NCBI GenBank assembly: GCA_016342285.1
Contig: JAEINQ010000016.1
Coordinates: forward strand, 1 to 64,000
DNA from: Desulfobacterales bacterium
Lineage (GTDB): Bacteria > Desulfobacterota > Desulfobacteria > Desulfobacterales > JAEINQ01
DNA: 64,000 nucleotides
Direction of reading: 5' to 3'
Shown here: one piece after another, positions 17,067 through 26,071 of the stretch
Numbering within the stretch: the stretch's first letter is position 1
How the letters are laid out: every line of letters starts with the position of its first letter
Notes under the pieces: model-generated
Seen by the model: only the letters and a program-made list of their open reading frames with translations
Told to the model about the DNA's origin: nothing
The model's database searches: none
Made by a program: the position numbers and the translations under genes

Positions 17067-17801
17067 TTCTTCTTTTTCCCCACTCTCATCCCAGTAGATA
17101 ATCCGCTGGCAGTTGGGACAGTTGTAAATGGCGTCCCATCGATGCATATCGTTGAAAAGCTGGGGGCGAATGTTCACGTAACACCCCTGGCAAACGGCTT
17201 TTTTGACACCTGCCAGCCCGATGCCGTCCGCCTGCTTTTCCCGAACCAGAAGGTACTTGTTCATCAACCCGGGATCGACCTGGCCCGACACAACCTTAAG
17301 GTCTTCTTCCAGCCGGGCCAGCGCCTCCCTGAAAACATCGGCGTCGGCACTCACCACAACCTGCTCTGCCGAGATCTCCCGCGACTCCCGCTCACAGTCC
17401 GCTTTTGCCCGGACCAGCGCCGTCTCGGCCGCATCGACCTCTTCAAGCATGGCCAGCATGCTGTCCTCAATGTCGGAATTGGCCGCTTCCATGTCCTCGA
17501 TTTCCTTCAGCGACGACCGATACTCCTTGTTTGTCTTGACCAGCCGGAGTTTGTCCTGGCTTTTGGCAATCTTGGCCAGGTTGGCCTGGACCTCTCTTTC
17601 GCTTTCCCGATAGCGTTTCTTCAGGTCGGTGATTCGGGCAGCACCGTCCTCAACGGCCTGTTCATAACCGCGCAGTCCCTGTGCCAGGGCATCAAGCCGG
17701 GGGCCGACCTCATCGACCTGTCTACGGGTGCGCGCGATGTCCAGTTCAAGGCGCTGATAGCGCGCCAGAATCTCAATCCGTTTCTTGATACTGTTGCCCA
17801 T
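17052..17801 (-). CDS. Coiled-coil protein with C4 zinc ribbon (DUF164/CdsZ-like)
   Basis: The 249-residue protein is a long N-terminal coiled coil (about residues 1-175, rich in E, R, K and L heptads) followed by a C4 zinc ribbon: CQGCYVNIRPQLFN and then NCPNCQRIIYWDE. This arrangement defines the DUF164/zf-RING_7 family, found next to Nif3-like genes in many bacteria. A link to RNA or translation has been suggested for relatives, but the role here is unknown. It follows the Nif3-like gene and precedes rnpB on the same strand. Its last codons fall in the 14-bp tandem array, so its C-terminus may vary between strains. Confidence 0.85.
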   Translation of the reverse strand: MGNSIKKRIEILARYQRLELDIARTRRQVDEVGPRLDALAQGLRGYEQAVEDGAARITDLKKRYRESEREVQANLAKIAKSQDKLRLVKTNKEYRSSLKEIEDMEAANSDIEDSMLAMLEEVDAAETALVRAKADCERESREISAEQVVVSADADVFREALARLEEDLKVVSGQVDPGLMNKYLLVREKQADGIGLAGVKKAVCQGCYVNIRPQLFNDMHRWDAIYNCPNCQRIIYWDESGEKEEKVED

Positions 17802-17916
17802 ACCGACATCCGTCCTTTAGGCTGTGCAGCGATTCATCGAAAATACATCCTGAATATCCTGTCTGAAACTCAGCGTCCTCTGCGGCCCTGCGGTGAAACG
17901 CATTTTGGTCGAAAAT

Positions 17917-19041
17917 TCATGACGACAGGACCCGGAAAGGATCGCTTTCCGCATCGTAGGTCTTTATCGCTATGGACCAGCCGGCTTCGGCGATGGCCGC
18001 TGCCAGCCGGTCGGCCAGGGGGTCGATGACGAGATGTTCACTGGCAAAATGTCCGATATCGATCAATCCGACACCCCGTGCCTGGGCGTCTCGGGCGTCA
18101 TGATACCGCAAATCCCCGGTGACGTAAACTTGAGCGCCAGATGCAAAAACAGCCGACATGAGGCCCCCGCCGCTGCCCGAACAAACCGCTACCCGGTTCA
18201 CCGTCATCGCACCGTCACCGACCACGCGAACCGTCGGCAGCCCCAAGGCGCACCGAACGGCTTCGGCAAAGGCATCCAGGGTTTGGGGCGGATCGAGTAA
18301 GCCCACACGGCCGATCCCCTGCCCGGTCTCATGCGGCTGCATCGGGTAAAGGTCAAAGGCCATGGTTTCGTAAGGGTGGGCCTTTCTCAGCGCCGTCACG
18401 ACCTCCGCCAGTCGCTCCCGGGTCACCCGAGTTTCGATTCGGACTTCGTCGACCTGAGTAAATCGGCCGGGCTGCCCCAGATAGGGGCGGCTGCGGGAAC
18501 CGGGGGTAAAGGTGCCCTTGCCGACGCTTCGGAAGGTGCAGCCGGAATAATCACCGATACATCCGGCCCCAGCCGTGACCAGGGCCTCTAAGACCGCCGT
18601 TTCATGGGTCTGCGGAACGAAAACGGCCAGTTTGATCGCTTCGGCCTGTTTTTCGTCGCCAAGCACCGTCAGCGCGTCCAGGCCCAACCGGCCGGCCAGA
18701 ATATCGTTGATGCCGCCCGTAACACTGTCGAGATTGGTATGGGCGGAAAAGATGGCCAGTCGGTGCGCCATGGCGGTATACACAATGGTTCCCACGGGAG
18801 TGGAAACGTCCACCGAAGACAGGGGCCTGAACAACAAGGGATGATGGGTGATCAACATCTGCGCCCCGGCACTGACAGCGGCAGCGACCGTCTCGGGCAG
18901 GGGGTCGAGGGCCAGCCAGACAGTTTCGACCGGCCACTGAGGATCGCCTACCTGAAGCCCCACGTTGTCCCAGGATTCGGCCAGCCACCGTGGGGCCAGG
19001 GATTCCATGATACCGATGATGTCTGACACGGTTGGCGTCAA
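17917..19041 (-). CDS. Nif3-like dinuclear metal centre protein (DUF34)
   Basis: The protein has the Nif3/DUF34 metal-binding motifs: ESWDNVGLQVGD, the LITHHPLLF histidines, HTNLDSVTGGINDILA and, near the C-terminus, DIGHFASEH. The central insert (about residues 125-225, AVFVPQTHETAV to HPYETMAFDLYP) is the PII-like domain of long family members. I choose the TTG at 19041, preceded by GAGGAG at 6 nt, over the TTG at 19062. The biochemical role of the family is unsettled; GTP cyclohydrolase I type 2 is an old annotation. The zinc-ribbon gene follows downstream. Confidence 0.85.
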   Translation of the reverse strand: MTPTVSDIIGIMESLAPRWLAESWDNVGLQVGDPQWPVETVWLALDPLPETVAAAVSAGAQMLITHHPLLFRPLSSVDVSTPVGTIVYTAMAHRLAIFSAHTNLDSVTGGINDILAGRLGLDALTVLGDEKQAEAIKLAVFVPQTHETAVLEALVTAGAGCIGDYSGCTFRSVGKGTFTPGSRSRPYLGQPGRFTQVDEVRIETRVTRERLAEVVTALRKAHPYETMAFDLYPMQPHETGQGIGRVGLLDPPQTLDAFAEAVRCALGLPTVRVVGDGAMTVNRVAVCSGSGGGLMSAVFASGAQVYVTGDLRYHDARDAQARGVGLIDIGHFASEHLVIDPLADRLAAAIAEAGWSIAIKTYDAESDPFRVLSS

Positions 19042-19156
19042 TTCCGTCTCCTCACCGTTCAAGGTTGGATGCCTGGCATTTCAATTTCTCGGCATCACCG
19101 TCGACAAACTCTGTAGTCGGCCGCTTGCCCTCACCTGAGCTCAGTTTAGGCCACAG

Positions 19157-19189
19157 AAAAAGGCGCGGCGATATGCTATCACCACGCCC
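19157..19189 (-). terminator. Intrinsic terminator
   Basis: On the minus strand GGCGTGGTGAT and ATCGCCGCGCC form an 11-bp stem (with G-U pairs) followed by five Ts. It lies downstream of rpoD and the tRNA and upstream of the Nif3-like gene. Confidence 0.75.
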
Positions 19190-19200
19190 CACCCACCTCC

Positions 19201-19233
19201 AAAAAAAAAGCGCGGCCCACTAAACCGGGCTTT
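19201..19233 (-). terminator. Second terminator-like hairpin with long T tract
   Basis: On the minus strand AAAGCCC...GGGC...GCGC is followed by nine Ts. Together with the hairpin at 19157-19189 it forms a tandem end to the dnaG-rpoD-tRNA transcript. Confidence 0.6.
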
Positions 19234-19369
19234 GATTTACCCATAGAATGAGGCACAGCGCTTGCACGGACAAGCGTCTATAGTGACCAATGTTGCATGT
19301 GAACCAAAGCTTGTGCCGCCGGATTCCCGACGCCCCGACGCTGTTGTTGCTCAGTGTCCGCTTCAGGAA

Positions 19370-19442
19370 TGGGCCCACCTGGGTTCGAACCAGGGACCGA
19401 CCGGTTATGAGCCGGTGGCTCTTCCAACTGAGCTATGGGCCC
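19370..19442 (-). tRNA. tRNA with CAT anticodon (tRNA-Met elongator, or Ile2)
   Basis: On the minus strand GGGCCCATAGCTCAGTTGG begins a cloverleaf; the anticodon stem CCGG/CCGG encloses CTCATAA with anticodon CAT, the T arm is CTGGTTCGAACCCAG and the acceptor closes with TGGGCCC plus discriminator A. CCA is not encoded. CAT can be elongator Met or Ile (lysidine-modified). The A-rich D-loop context fits Met better but is not decisive. Confidence 0.93.
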
Positions 19443-19506
19443 TCACGTTCACGTGGCGATAGCCTTACTAACCGTCAGCCCACATTTTGTCAAGCGTTTG
19501 GGCATA

Positions 19507-19563
19507 TGAATTGGAAACATCGATGGGTGCCCATCCACTCAAAAACCGATTCGTGGACAGGCA
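19507..19563 (-). repeat. Partial copy of the 187-bp hairpin element, 3' of rpoD
   Basis: On the minus strand TGCCTGTCCACGAATCGG through GATGTTTCCAATTCATATG matches the first 55 bp or so of the element at 48761. It begins directly after the rpoD stop codon. Confidence 0.75.
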
Positions 19564-21705
19564 TTAGCTATCGATGAAGCTTTTGAGTTTTCGGCTCCTT
19601 GTGGGATGCCGAAGCTTTCGCAGGGCCTTGGCTTCGATCTGGCGAATCCGCTCCCGCGTCACGGCAAAGTCCTGGCCGACTTCTTCCAGGGTATGATCCG
19701 CTTTTTCCCCAATGCCAAAACGCATTCGCAGGACTTTTTCTTCCCGAGGCGTCAGTGTCGCCAGCACCTTGCGCGTCTGTTCGGCCAAGTTCAGGCTCAC
19801 GGCCGCATCCGACGGGAGCATGAACTTCTTGTCCTCGATGAAATCACCCAAATGGCTGTCTTCCTCCTCGCCGATGGGCGTCTCCAGGGATATGGGCTCC
19901 CGGGCAATCTTGAGCACTTTTCGGACCTTGTCCAAGGGGATTTCCATCTTTTGGGCAATTTCCTCGGGAGTCGGTTCCCGCCCCAACTCCTGAACCAGAT
20001 ACCGCGAAGTACGGATCAGCTTGTTGATGGTCTCGATCATATGCACCGGAATGCGGATTGTCCGGGCCTGATCAGCGATGGCCCGGGTGATGGCCTGTCG
20101 AATCCACCAAGTGGCATAAGTGGAAAATTTATAGCCTCGTCGATATTCGAATTTATCCACGGCCTTCATCAGGCCGATGTTGCCTTCCTGAATCAGATCG
20201 AGAAACTGAAGCCCGCGATTGGTGTACTTCTTGGCAATACTCACCACCAGGCGCAGGTTGGCCTTGGTCAACTCGCTCTTGGCCGCCTTGGCCTTGAGTC
20301 GACCTTCGTCCACGGCACTCATGACGCGCTTGAGCACCCGCCCCTTGGCCTTAATCTCCATCTCCCGGACCACAACCAGGTCCTGGATATCCCTGAGTTC
20401 ACCGAACAGCAGCCCCATCTCGTCACGGGTCAGGGAGCATCGTTCGCGAGCCCACTTGGCAAAACCCGTTTTGGTTTTCAGATTGGATCGCAATTCGGTC
20501 ACGGTAGCGCCCAAGTTGTCCGCGGTCATGTGAAACATACGGTTCATGGCGTCGAACCACTCGATCTGGCTGAGGATGACCTTCTCCATCTTGTCGATCA
20601 CACTGCCTTCCAGTCGCCATTCCTTGAGCAATTCGAAAACCTTGGTATTGCGTCGAATGATGCTGCGTCTGATCCGGCGGCGTTCCTCCGGGTTGAGGGG
20701 TTCCGTGGCGAGGCGCTCGCGGTAGGCGCAGTTTTCGTCGTGAACTTCCCGAATGCCGCGAATGGTTTCGACAAACCGTTCGGTCTGAACGATCTCATCG
20801 ACGTAGGTTTCCCCCTCGTCGACATCGCGAAGCACATACTTGGGCCGAAGCGCACTCTCCTCAATGTTGTGCCCAATGGTCAGAATGCATTCCACGCCGG
20901 TCAGGGTGTCGAGAAGTGCCCGAAGCACTTCCTGTTCGCCGAATTCGATCTTCTTGGCGATCTCCACTTCCCCTTCACGGCTGAGCAAGGTCACCATGCC
21001 CATTTCGCGCAGGTACATCTTGACCGGATCGGTGACGGAGCCGAAATCCGAACCACCGGCGGCCTCGCTGGCGGCAGTCCCTTTTCCCTTTTTGTCGTCT
21101 TCCTTTGTGTTGACCTTCTTTTCGTCCAAGATATCGATATCATTTTCATCAAAAATCATGAGGGTATCGTCGATCTGATCGGCCGACATCATTCCCTCGG
21201 GCAGCGCCTCATTGATCTCGTCGTAGGTCAGGTATCCACGCTGCCGGCCTTTGGCAAGCAGGGCGGACATGGCTTTCTTGTCGAGGATCTCCGCCTGTTC
21301 CGCCGAATTTTCGGTACCGGCGTCACCGGGCACCCCGGATGTTTTTATCGCCACGGTCTTGCCCTTGCCGGCCGTCTTTTTCGAGGCTTTTTCCGTCTTG
21401 GTGCCTGTCTTGTCGGCGGTCTTTTTTTCAGGGTGGCTGGCCTTGGACGCGGCCTTGGCGGCAGTCCTGGGCGCGGCTTTGGCGGCGGTCTTGGACGCGG
21501 CTTTGGCGGCGGTCTTGGACGCGGCTTTGGCGGCGGTCTTGGGCGCGGCTTTGGCGGCGGTCTTGGGCGCGGCTTTGGCGGCGGTCTTGGGCGCGGCTTT
21601 GGAAACCGTCCTGGCAGCCGAAGCCTTGGGGACGGCTTTGGGAGCGGCCTTTTTCTGAGCCGTTTCTTTTGCGGCTGTCTTTTTTGCAGCGGGCTTTTTC
21701 GCCAT
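19564..21705 (-). CDS. rpoD: Primary sigma factor RpoD with histone-H1-like N-terminal tail
   Basis: Primary sigma factor of RNA polymerase, 713 residues. Region 1.1-like sequence covers about 135-215. Region 1.2/2.1 starts at [11 protein letters not shown]. Region 2 has the core-binding and -10 motifs [20 protein letters not shown], then [19 protein letters not shown] and [14 protein letters not shown]. Region 3 is [14 protein letters not shown]. Region 4 ends with [20 protein letters not shown]. Before region 1.1 is an unusual tail of about 120 residues made of K, A, P and T, with repeated APKTAAKA units like histone H1. AGGAGG precedes the ATG. dnaG lies upstream, the usual macromolecular-synthesis pairing. 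Confidence 0.97.
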   Translation of the reverse strand: MAKKPAAKKTAAKETAQKKAAPKAVPKASAARTVSKAAPKTAAKAAPKTAAKAAPKTAAKAASKTAAKAASKTAAKAAPRTAAKAASKASHPEKKTADKTGTKTEKASKKTAGKGKTVAIKTSGVPGDAGTENSAEQAEILDKKAMSALLAKGRQRGYLTYDEINEALPEGMMSADQIDDTLMIFDENDIDILDEKKVNTKEDDKKGKGTAASEAAGGSDFGSVTDPVKMYLREMGMVTLLSREGEVEIAKKIEFGEQEVLRALLDTLTGVECILTIGHNIEESALRPKYVLRDVDEGETYVDEIVQTERFVETIRGIREVHDENCAYRERLATEPLNPEERRRIRRSIIRRNTKVFELLKEWRLEGSVIDKMEKVILSQIEWFDAMNRMFHMTADNLGATVTELRSNLKTKTGFAKWARERCSLTRDEMGLLFGELRDIQDLVVVREMEIKAKGRVLKRVMSAVDEGRLKAKAAKSELTKANLRLVVSIAKKYTNRGLQFLDLIQEGNIGLMKAVDKFEYRRGYKFSTYATWWIRQAITRAIADQARTIRIPVHMIETINKLIRTSRYLVQELGREPTPEEIAQKMEIPLDKVRKVLKIAREPISLETPIGEEEDSHLGDFIEDKKFMLPSDAAVSLNLAEQTRKVLATLTPREEKVLRMRFGIGEKADHTLEEVGQDFAVTRERIRQIEAKALRKLRHPTRSRKLKSFIDS

Positions 21706-21797
21706 AAACGCTAACCTCCTGCAGGCACTGTAATAGGAATCGGAACGGCAGCCGCCAAACGGCTATTGTGCGGGTTTGCCCCCAGCCCCGTCCCGGG

Positions 21798-23591
21798 TTA
21801 CGATATCGGTTCCTGTCTGTTACTCGCTCGGTGCTGTTTGTCCTTCAGCAGCTTTGTGAGCAGCTCAAAATCATTGTCAGCCTCCGCCGTGCGGATTTTG
21901 GCCAACAAATCGTCATCGTTGCGGTGCGGCCGAACCGCCTCGTACTGTGTCATGACCACCTTCCACCCCTGGTCATTCCAGGGGACCTGCTCCATGGCAA
22001 GGGCCGCGGCCTGGCCCTGCAACGCGTCATCGGTGATGTGCTGAACGATCTCGGAAGCATCCCGGGGCGTCTCGGCACACTGGGCCAGAATCTCCATGCC
22101 CATTTTTTTAAGACCCGGATCCTCAAAACGATCCACCAGACGGCGCCGCGACACTTCAGCCACCGCTTGCGGATGCTGAAGCATCATGGCCACGATCTGT
22201 CGTTCCAGACGGCTTCCCTTGCCGGCAGCCATACTCATTGAAACCGTCTGAAGGGTCCTCTCCCCCGGACCGGAAACCCGGCCCCGGTTGCCTGAAAACT
22301 CGCGCACCCTGGCCAGCAGGGCGCTTTCGTCGACGTCGAGCCGTGCGGCCAGGTCCCTGATATGAAGTGACCGGGCCATGGTGTCAGAAACGGCAGACAG
22401 AGGCGCAAGCATGTCGTTGATCACCCTCACTTTGCCTTCCACGGTCTGCTGCCCGTGCCGTGCCACGGCCGAAACCGTCAAAAAGGCAATGATGCCCAAG
22501 GCCTTGTCCGCGAGTTTGTCGAAAGCCTCCCGGCCACGACGGCGGACGTATGTATCCGGGTCGTCCCCTTCCGGCAAAACCAGAACGGCGGCCTCCATTC
22601 CAGCCTCTACAAATAGCGGAATGCTCCTCTCGGCAGCCTTGACACCGGCCGCATCCGAATCAAAAACCAGCACAGCCCGCTCCACATACCCCTTGAGCAA
22701 ACGAATATGATCGGCGGTCAGGGCCGTTCCCAAAGTTGCCACGGTGTTCTCGATGCCCACCTGGAACAGGGCGATGGCATCGAAATACCCCTCAACGACA
22801 AAGACGCGGCGTGCCTGTCGGCACGCGGCCTTGGCCCGGTCCAGCCCATAGAGAACCCGGCCCTTGTTGTATACAGGCGTCTCCGGGGAATTGAGGTACT
22901 TGGGCAGGTCATCGCCCATAACCCGTCCGCCGAAGCCGACCACCCGGCCGTTGGCGTCGCGGATCGGAAAGATGATCCGGTCCCGGAACCGGTCATAGTG
23001 ACCCGAGGTGTCTCTTCTGCCAACAGCAAGACCCGCTTTTTCCGCCAGGGCCGGCGCCACCCGACGACCGGTCAGAAAACGCAGCAGATTGTCCCATCCG
23101 GGCGGTGCGTAGCCCAATTCGAAGCGTTCGATAGTCTCAGCGGCGATGCCGCGCCGGTCCAGGTAGTCTTTAGCCCGGCGCCCCGGTCCGCCCTGCCCCA
23201 GACACCGCTGGAAAAACCCCATGGCCTCCTGGTTGACGGCCAGCAACTGTTCGCGCTCGGTCAAGGCCCGACGCTGGGCGGCCGTCGCCTCGGGCCGGGG
23301 AAGATCGACGCCATAGCGGTCGGCCAACATCCGCACCGCCTCGGGAAAGGTCACCCCCTGATGTTTCATCAGAAACGAAAACACATTGCCACCGACGCCA
23401 CAGCCGAAGCAGTGAAAAATCTGCTTGTCCGGGCTGACCGTGAAAGACGGTGTCTTTTCCGCGTGAAACGGACAAAGGCCGAGCAGATTCTTGCCGGCCT
23501 TTTTGAGCATCACCGATTCTGAGACGATATCCACAATATCGGTCGCATGCCGAATTTCTGTAATTTTCTCCTCGGGAATCGGTAACGCCAA
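21798..23591 (-). CDS. dnaG: DNA primase
   Basis: DnaG makes RNA primers at the replication fork. The 597-residue protein has an N-terminal CHC2 zinc finger (CPFHAEKTPSFTVSPD then FHCFGCGVGGN), the catalytic TOPRIM core with VFVVEGYFDAIAL and the acidic VLVFDSDAAGVKAAER, and a C-terminal helicase-binding region. The start is TTG at 23591, preceded by GGAGG at 9 nt; no better ATG exists before the zinc finger. It directly precedes rpoD. Confidence 0.96.
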   Translation of the reverse strand: MALPIPEEKITEIRHATDIVDIVSESVMLKKAGKNLLGLCPFHAEKTPSFTVSPDKQIFHCFGCGVGGNVFSFLMKHQGVTFPEAVRMLADRYGVDLPRPEATAAQRRALTEREQLLAVNQEAMGFFQRCLGQGGPGRRAKDYLDRRGIAAETIERFELGYAPPGWDNLLRFLTGRRVAPALAEKAGLAVGRRDTSGHYDRFRDRIIFPIRDANGRVVGFGGRVMGDDLPKYLNSPETPVYNKGRVLYGLDRAKAACRQARRVFVVEGYFDAIALFQVGIENTVATLGTALTADHIRLLKGYVERAVLVFDSDAAGVKAAERSIPLFVEAGMEAAVLVLPEGDDPDTYVRRRGREAFDKLADKALGIIAFLTVSAVARHGQQTVEGKVRVINDMLAPLSAVSDTMARSLHIRDLAARLDVDESALLARVREFSGNRGRVSGPGERTLQTVSMSMAAGKGSRLERQIVAMMLQHPQAVAEVSRRRLVDRFEDPGLKKMGMEILAQCAETPRDASEIVQHITDDALQGQAAALAMEQVPWNDQGWKVVMTQYEAVRPHRNDDDLLAKIRTAEADNDFELLTKLLKDKQHRASNRQEPIS

Positions 23592-23794
23592 TCAGACCAT
23601 CCTCCAACGCAATGGATACGGGCGCAGACGAAATTACGGCAGGACGCGGACGGACATGCTCCCCATTGAGCATCCCCACGCGCGAGCATCGACCCGTCGA
23701 CTGACGGGGCTTGGCGATACGGTCGAAAATGGTCGGGCCATGGCCATCGGGCTCCGGTCGATATTTTAAACAGCGAAAATTAATGTTTCAGGGA

Positions 23795-24484
23795 CTACTT
23801 GTCAAGGTGTTTTCCCACCGGCAGGGCTGACAGAATGCGGCCCAGTCCAACCATGGCCAGTTCGTCCGCCGTCACCCAACGGCCGCGCCGCTGGAAAAAA
23901 GCGCCCAGAGACAGCAGGTTCTCACTCAGGGACTGCTGGGTTTCGTCCACGGATCGGCTCCATAGCACGCGACCGTCGGTGGCAGCCAGCAAATGCAGGT
24001 CAAAGGCCACCGAGGCTGGGGATTCCGCGGAATAATCACTGCCATGACGCGGCTTGAAACGGTAGATATGCCCGACCAAAACAGCATCGGCTTGAAGCGC
24101 ACGGCCGGCCTCGACCCACAGCTCTCGTTCGGATATACCGTCGCCGCCCGATCTCAGTATCTCCGACATGACGCCGACCCCTTGTCCGGGCAGGAAAATA
24201 TCCACGCCACGCCGATTCCCGAGATCAGCGGCCAGGGCATCGGTCATCAGGGCCGCGGCCTGATCGGAGACAGGGCCGGTCAAAAAAACCTTGCCGGTGA
24301 CCGGGCAACTCGCATGGGTCGCATCGCCATAGATGGCGGCCACGTTAACAAAGGGAAGCACCAGCACCCGGGAGACCTCAATGGAGGTCTGGGGCAGCAC
24401 CGCGGTGGTCACACTGCACCCCCATGGAAGAGAAAGTGCAGCCAGCAGGGCCAGTACACCGATGGCACAGCGTCTTGATCTCAT
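23795..24484 (-). CDS. Predicted lipoprotein
   Basis: A 229-residue protein starting MRSRRCAIGVLALLAAL with a lipobox-like LPWGC, so it is probably a lipoprotein. The mature part (VSRVLVLPFVNVA, ALMTDALAADLGNR, LQADAVLVGHIYRFKPR, SVAFDLHLLAATDGRVLWSR) resembles CsgG/DUF799-type domains seen in several other lipoproteins of this window. The ATG at 24484 is favoured over the upstream in-frame ATG at 24541, which would place a charged stretch before the signal. No partner is evident; hisB is downstream. Confidence 0.72.
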   Translation of the reverse strand: MRSRRCAIGVLALLAALSLPWGCSVTTAVLPQTSIEVSRVLVLPFVNVAAIYGDATHASCPVTGKVFLTGPVSDQAAALMTDALAADLGNRRGVDIFLPGQGVGVMSEILRSGGDGISERELWVEAGRALQADAVLVGHIYRFKPRHGSDYSAESPASVAFDLHLLAATDGRVLWSRSVDETQQSLSENLLSLGAFFQRRGRWVTADELAMVGLGRILSALPVGKHLDK

Positions 24485-24609
24485 GGGATCGTCACCATCT
24501 GTTGTTAGGGCATGTTTAAATCGAAATAGGCATTTGGGCACTTCAAACTTCGAGTGCCCATACGAACAGATACCACACGCGGCCGGCCCGATTGCCTGCC
24601 AGCGGACCG

Positions 24610-25206
24610 TCAGAAAGTGCCCTTGGTCGAACGGACACCCTTAATTCGCGGATCGGGCGCGACAGCCTGGCACAGGGCGCGGCCGGCCGATTTGAATACC
24701 GACTCCAGCACATGGTGCGCGTTTTCGCCGTAGTGGACATTGATGTGCAGGTTCATGCCGGCCCGGTTGGCAAGGGCTCGGAAGAATTCCTTGGCCGAAC
24801 TGACGTCAAACGCGCGGCCGTCACCCGTCAAACCGGGAATGTTGTAAATGAGAAAGGGGCGATTGGACAGGTCGATGGTCACCATGGACAGGGCGTCGTC
24901 CATGGGGGTCACCGCATGGCCATAGCGGCCGATGCCCTTGCGGTCGCCCAGGGCCTGGTCAATGGCATCGCCGAGAACCAGTCCGATGTCTTCGACGGTG
25001 TGGTGGCAGTCCACATCGATGTCACCACTGGCCTCAACGGTCAGTTCAAAGAAGCCGTGGGCGGCAAAAAGGGTGAGCATGTGGTCAAAAAAGGGAAGGC
25101 CTGTGGAAATTTCGGAAGACGGACTGTCCGGACTGCCGTCGAGCCCCAGCCGAAGTCGAATCTGGGTTTCCTTTGTCTTGCGTTCGATCTCCGCGGTTCG
25201 TGCCAA
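24610..25206 (-). CDS. hisB: Imidazoleglycerol-phosphate dehydratase
   Basis: HisB removes water from imidazole glycerol phosphate in histidine synthesis. The 198-residue monofunctional form has the metal-binding repeats [16 protein letters not shown] and [14 protein letters not shown] and, in the second half, [16 protein letters not shown] and [14 protein letters not shown]. The start codon is TTG, with AGGGGG upstream. No other his genes are in the window, so it is a stand-alone member. The product ends RSTKGTF. Confidence 0.96.
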   Translation of the reverse strand: MARTAEIERKTKETQIRLRLGLDGSPDSPSSEISTGLPFFDHMLTLFAAHGFFELTVEASGDIDVDCHHTVEDIGLVLGDAIDQALGDRKGIGRYGHAVTPMDDALSMVTIDLSNRPFLIYNIPGLTGDGRAFDVSSAKEFFRALANRAGMNLHINVHYGENAHHVLESVFKSAGRALCQAVAPDPRIKGVRSTKGTF

Positions 25207-25414
25207 TCGTACCCCCTGAATCCTTAACCATCTGAAATCATTAATACTATAAATTTACCGTCAATGTTATTGATTACAACAAGGCACCGTTTTTGTCAAG
25301 TGAAACGATCAGGATTGAATAATCCTCAACAAACCGGTCCAATGGCCACCGACAACAATGGCACTCGGTACCCATGGGGTCTTTGACCGGTATGGGGAAT
25401 CAACGGGTCGACCA

Positions 25415-25464
25415 CGAAAAAAGGCGGCCTTTGGGCTCAACGGGGAGCGTGGGGCCGCCTTAAA
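25415..25464 (-). terminator. Intrinsic terminator downstream of hup
   Basis: On the minus strand AAGGCGGCC and GGCCGCCTT are perfect inverted repeats followed by a T tract. Because the 187-bp element lies between hup and this terminator, the element should be part of the hup 3' UTR. Confidence 0.82.
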
Positions 25465-25494
25465 TCACAAAAGGGGGGGTGCGAATACGAATCA

Positions 25495-25681
25495 GTGTCC
25501 ATCCACGAATTGCATATTTCGTGGATGGGCACCTATGGACGTTTCCAATTCAGAAATGTGAATTTTTGTCCAAGGTCAAGGCAATCAAGCCATTGCGCGG
25601 AGGCGTAGTGAACTACGCCGCACAAGAAATGGCGCTGATTGACGCAGAGATTGGGCAAAAAGGCCATTTATGGATGGAAAC
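25495..25681 (+). repeat. 187-bp hairpin-containing dispersed element, full copy A
   Basis: It starts GTGTCCATCCACGAA and ends TTTATGGATGGAAAC, three bases before the hup stop. CCATCCACGAA pairs with TTCGTGGATGG (11 bp) within the first 35 bp; the element's 3' end carries a similar TTTATGGATGG. An internal GGCGTAG/CTACGCC hairpin with loop TGAA lies at 25602-25619. Copy B at 48761-48947 is about 90 percent identical in the shared part, diverging mainly in the first 40 bp. Confidence 0.88.
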
Positions 25682-25684
25682 GAA

Positions 25685-25957
25685 TTAGATGGCGTCCTTG
25701 AGTTTCTTGCCGGGCTTAAATTTTACGGTATTGCTGGCCTTGATCTTGATGGTCTCGCCGGTCTGGGGATTACGCCCCTTGCGCGCCTTACGGCGGGACT
25801 TTTGGAACGTTCCGAAACCGACCAGGGTGACCTTGCCGTCTTTTTTCTTGAGGGCCTTGGTCACATTGGAAATGAAAGAATCCAGGGAGGCGCCGGCCGC
25901 GACCTTGGTAATCTTTGCTTCCTCGGCCATTTTCTCGATAAGTTCAGCTTTTGTCAT
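25685..25957 (-). CDS. hup: HU-family DNA-binding protein
   Basis: A 90-residue HU/IHF-type nucleoid protein. It starts MTKAELIEKMAEEA, has the central VTLVGFGTFQKSRRKARKGR arm and the NPQTGETIKIKASNTVKFKPG signature. It bends DNA as a dimer. GGAG precedes the ATG. The stop codon is followed at once by the 187-bp element, then a terminator. Confidence 0.96.
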   Translation of the reverse strand: MTKAELIEKMAEEAKITKVAAGASLDSFISNVTKALKKKDGKVTLVGFGTFQKSRRKARKGRNPQTGETIKIKASNTVKFKPGKKLKDAI

Positions 25958-26071
25958 CTCTTCTCCTTCTGTTTATGCGGGTTAGCGTGATGTTCTCTCC
26001 TTATCCCCACTGATTACGGTAGATTCCGGCAAATGTCAACGGGAAAAGCAATGGAAAAAAGGATTTACAGG

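Larger units (their letters stand above)
25207..25684. other. Intergenic stretch between hisB and hup
   Basis: About 480 bp without a gene. It holds the hup terminator (25415-25464), the full 187-bp repeat element (25495-25681) and an AT-rich run near 25230-25290 likely to carry the hisB promoter. Frame 25479-25688 is the translation of the repeat element and is discussed under findings. Confidence 0.6.

Noticed and set aside
19606..21714. 702-residue plus-strand frame across rpoD
   Set aside because: Antisense to a clear rpoD; GC-rich codon bias keeps it open. No start context or domains.
25479..25688. 69-residue ORF of the 187-bp repeat as a real gene (with 48790-49014)
   Set aside because: Differences between the copies are mostly amino-acid changing and the loop changes hit the frame; structure, not coding, appears conserved.
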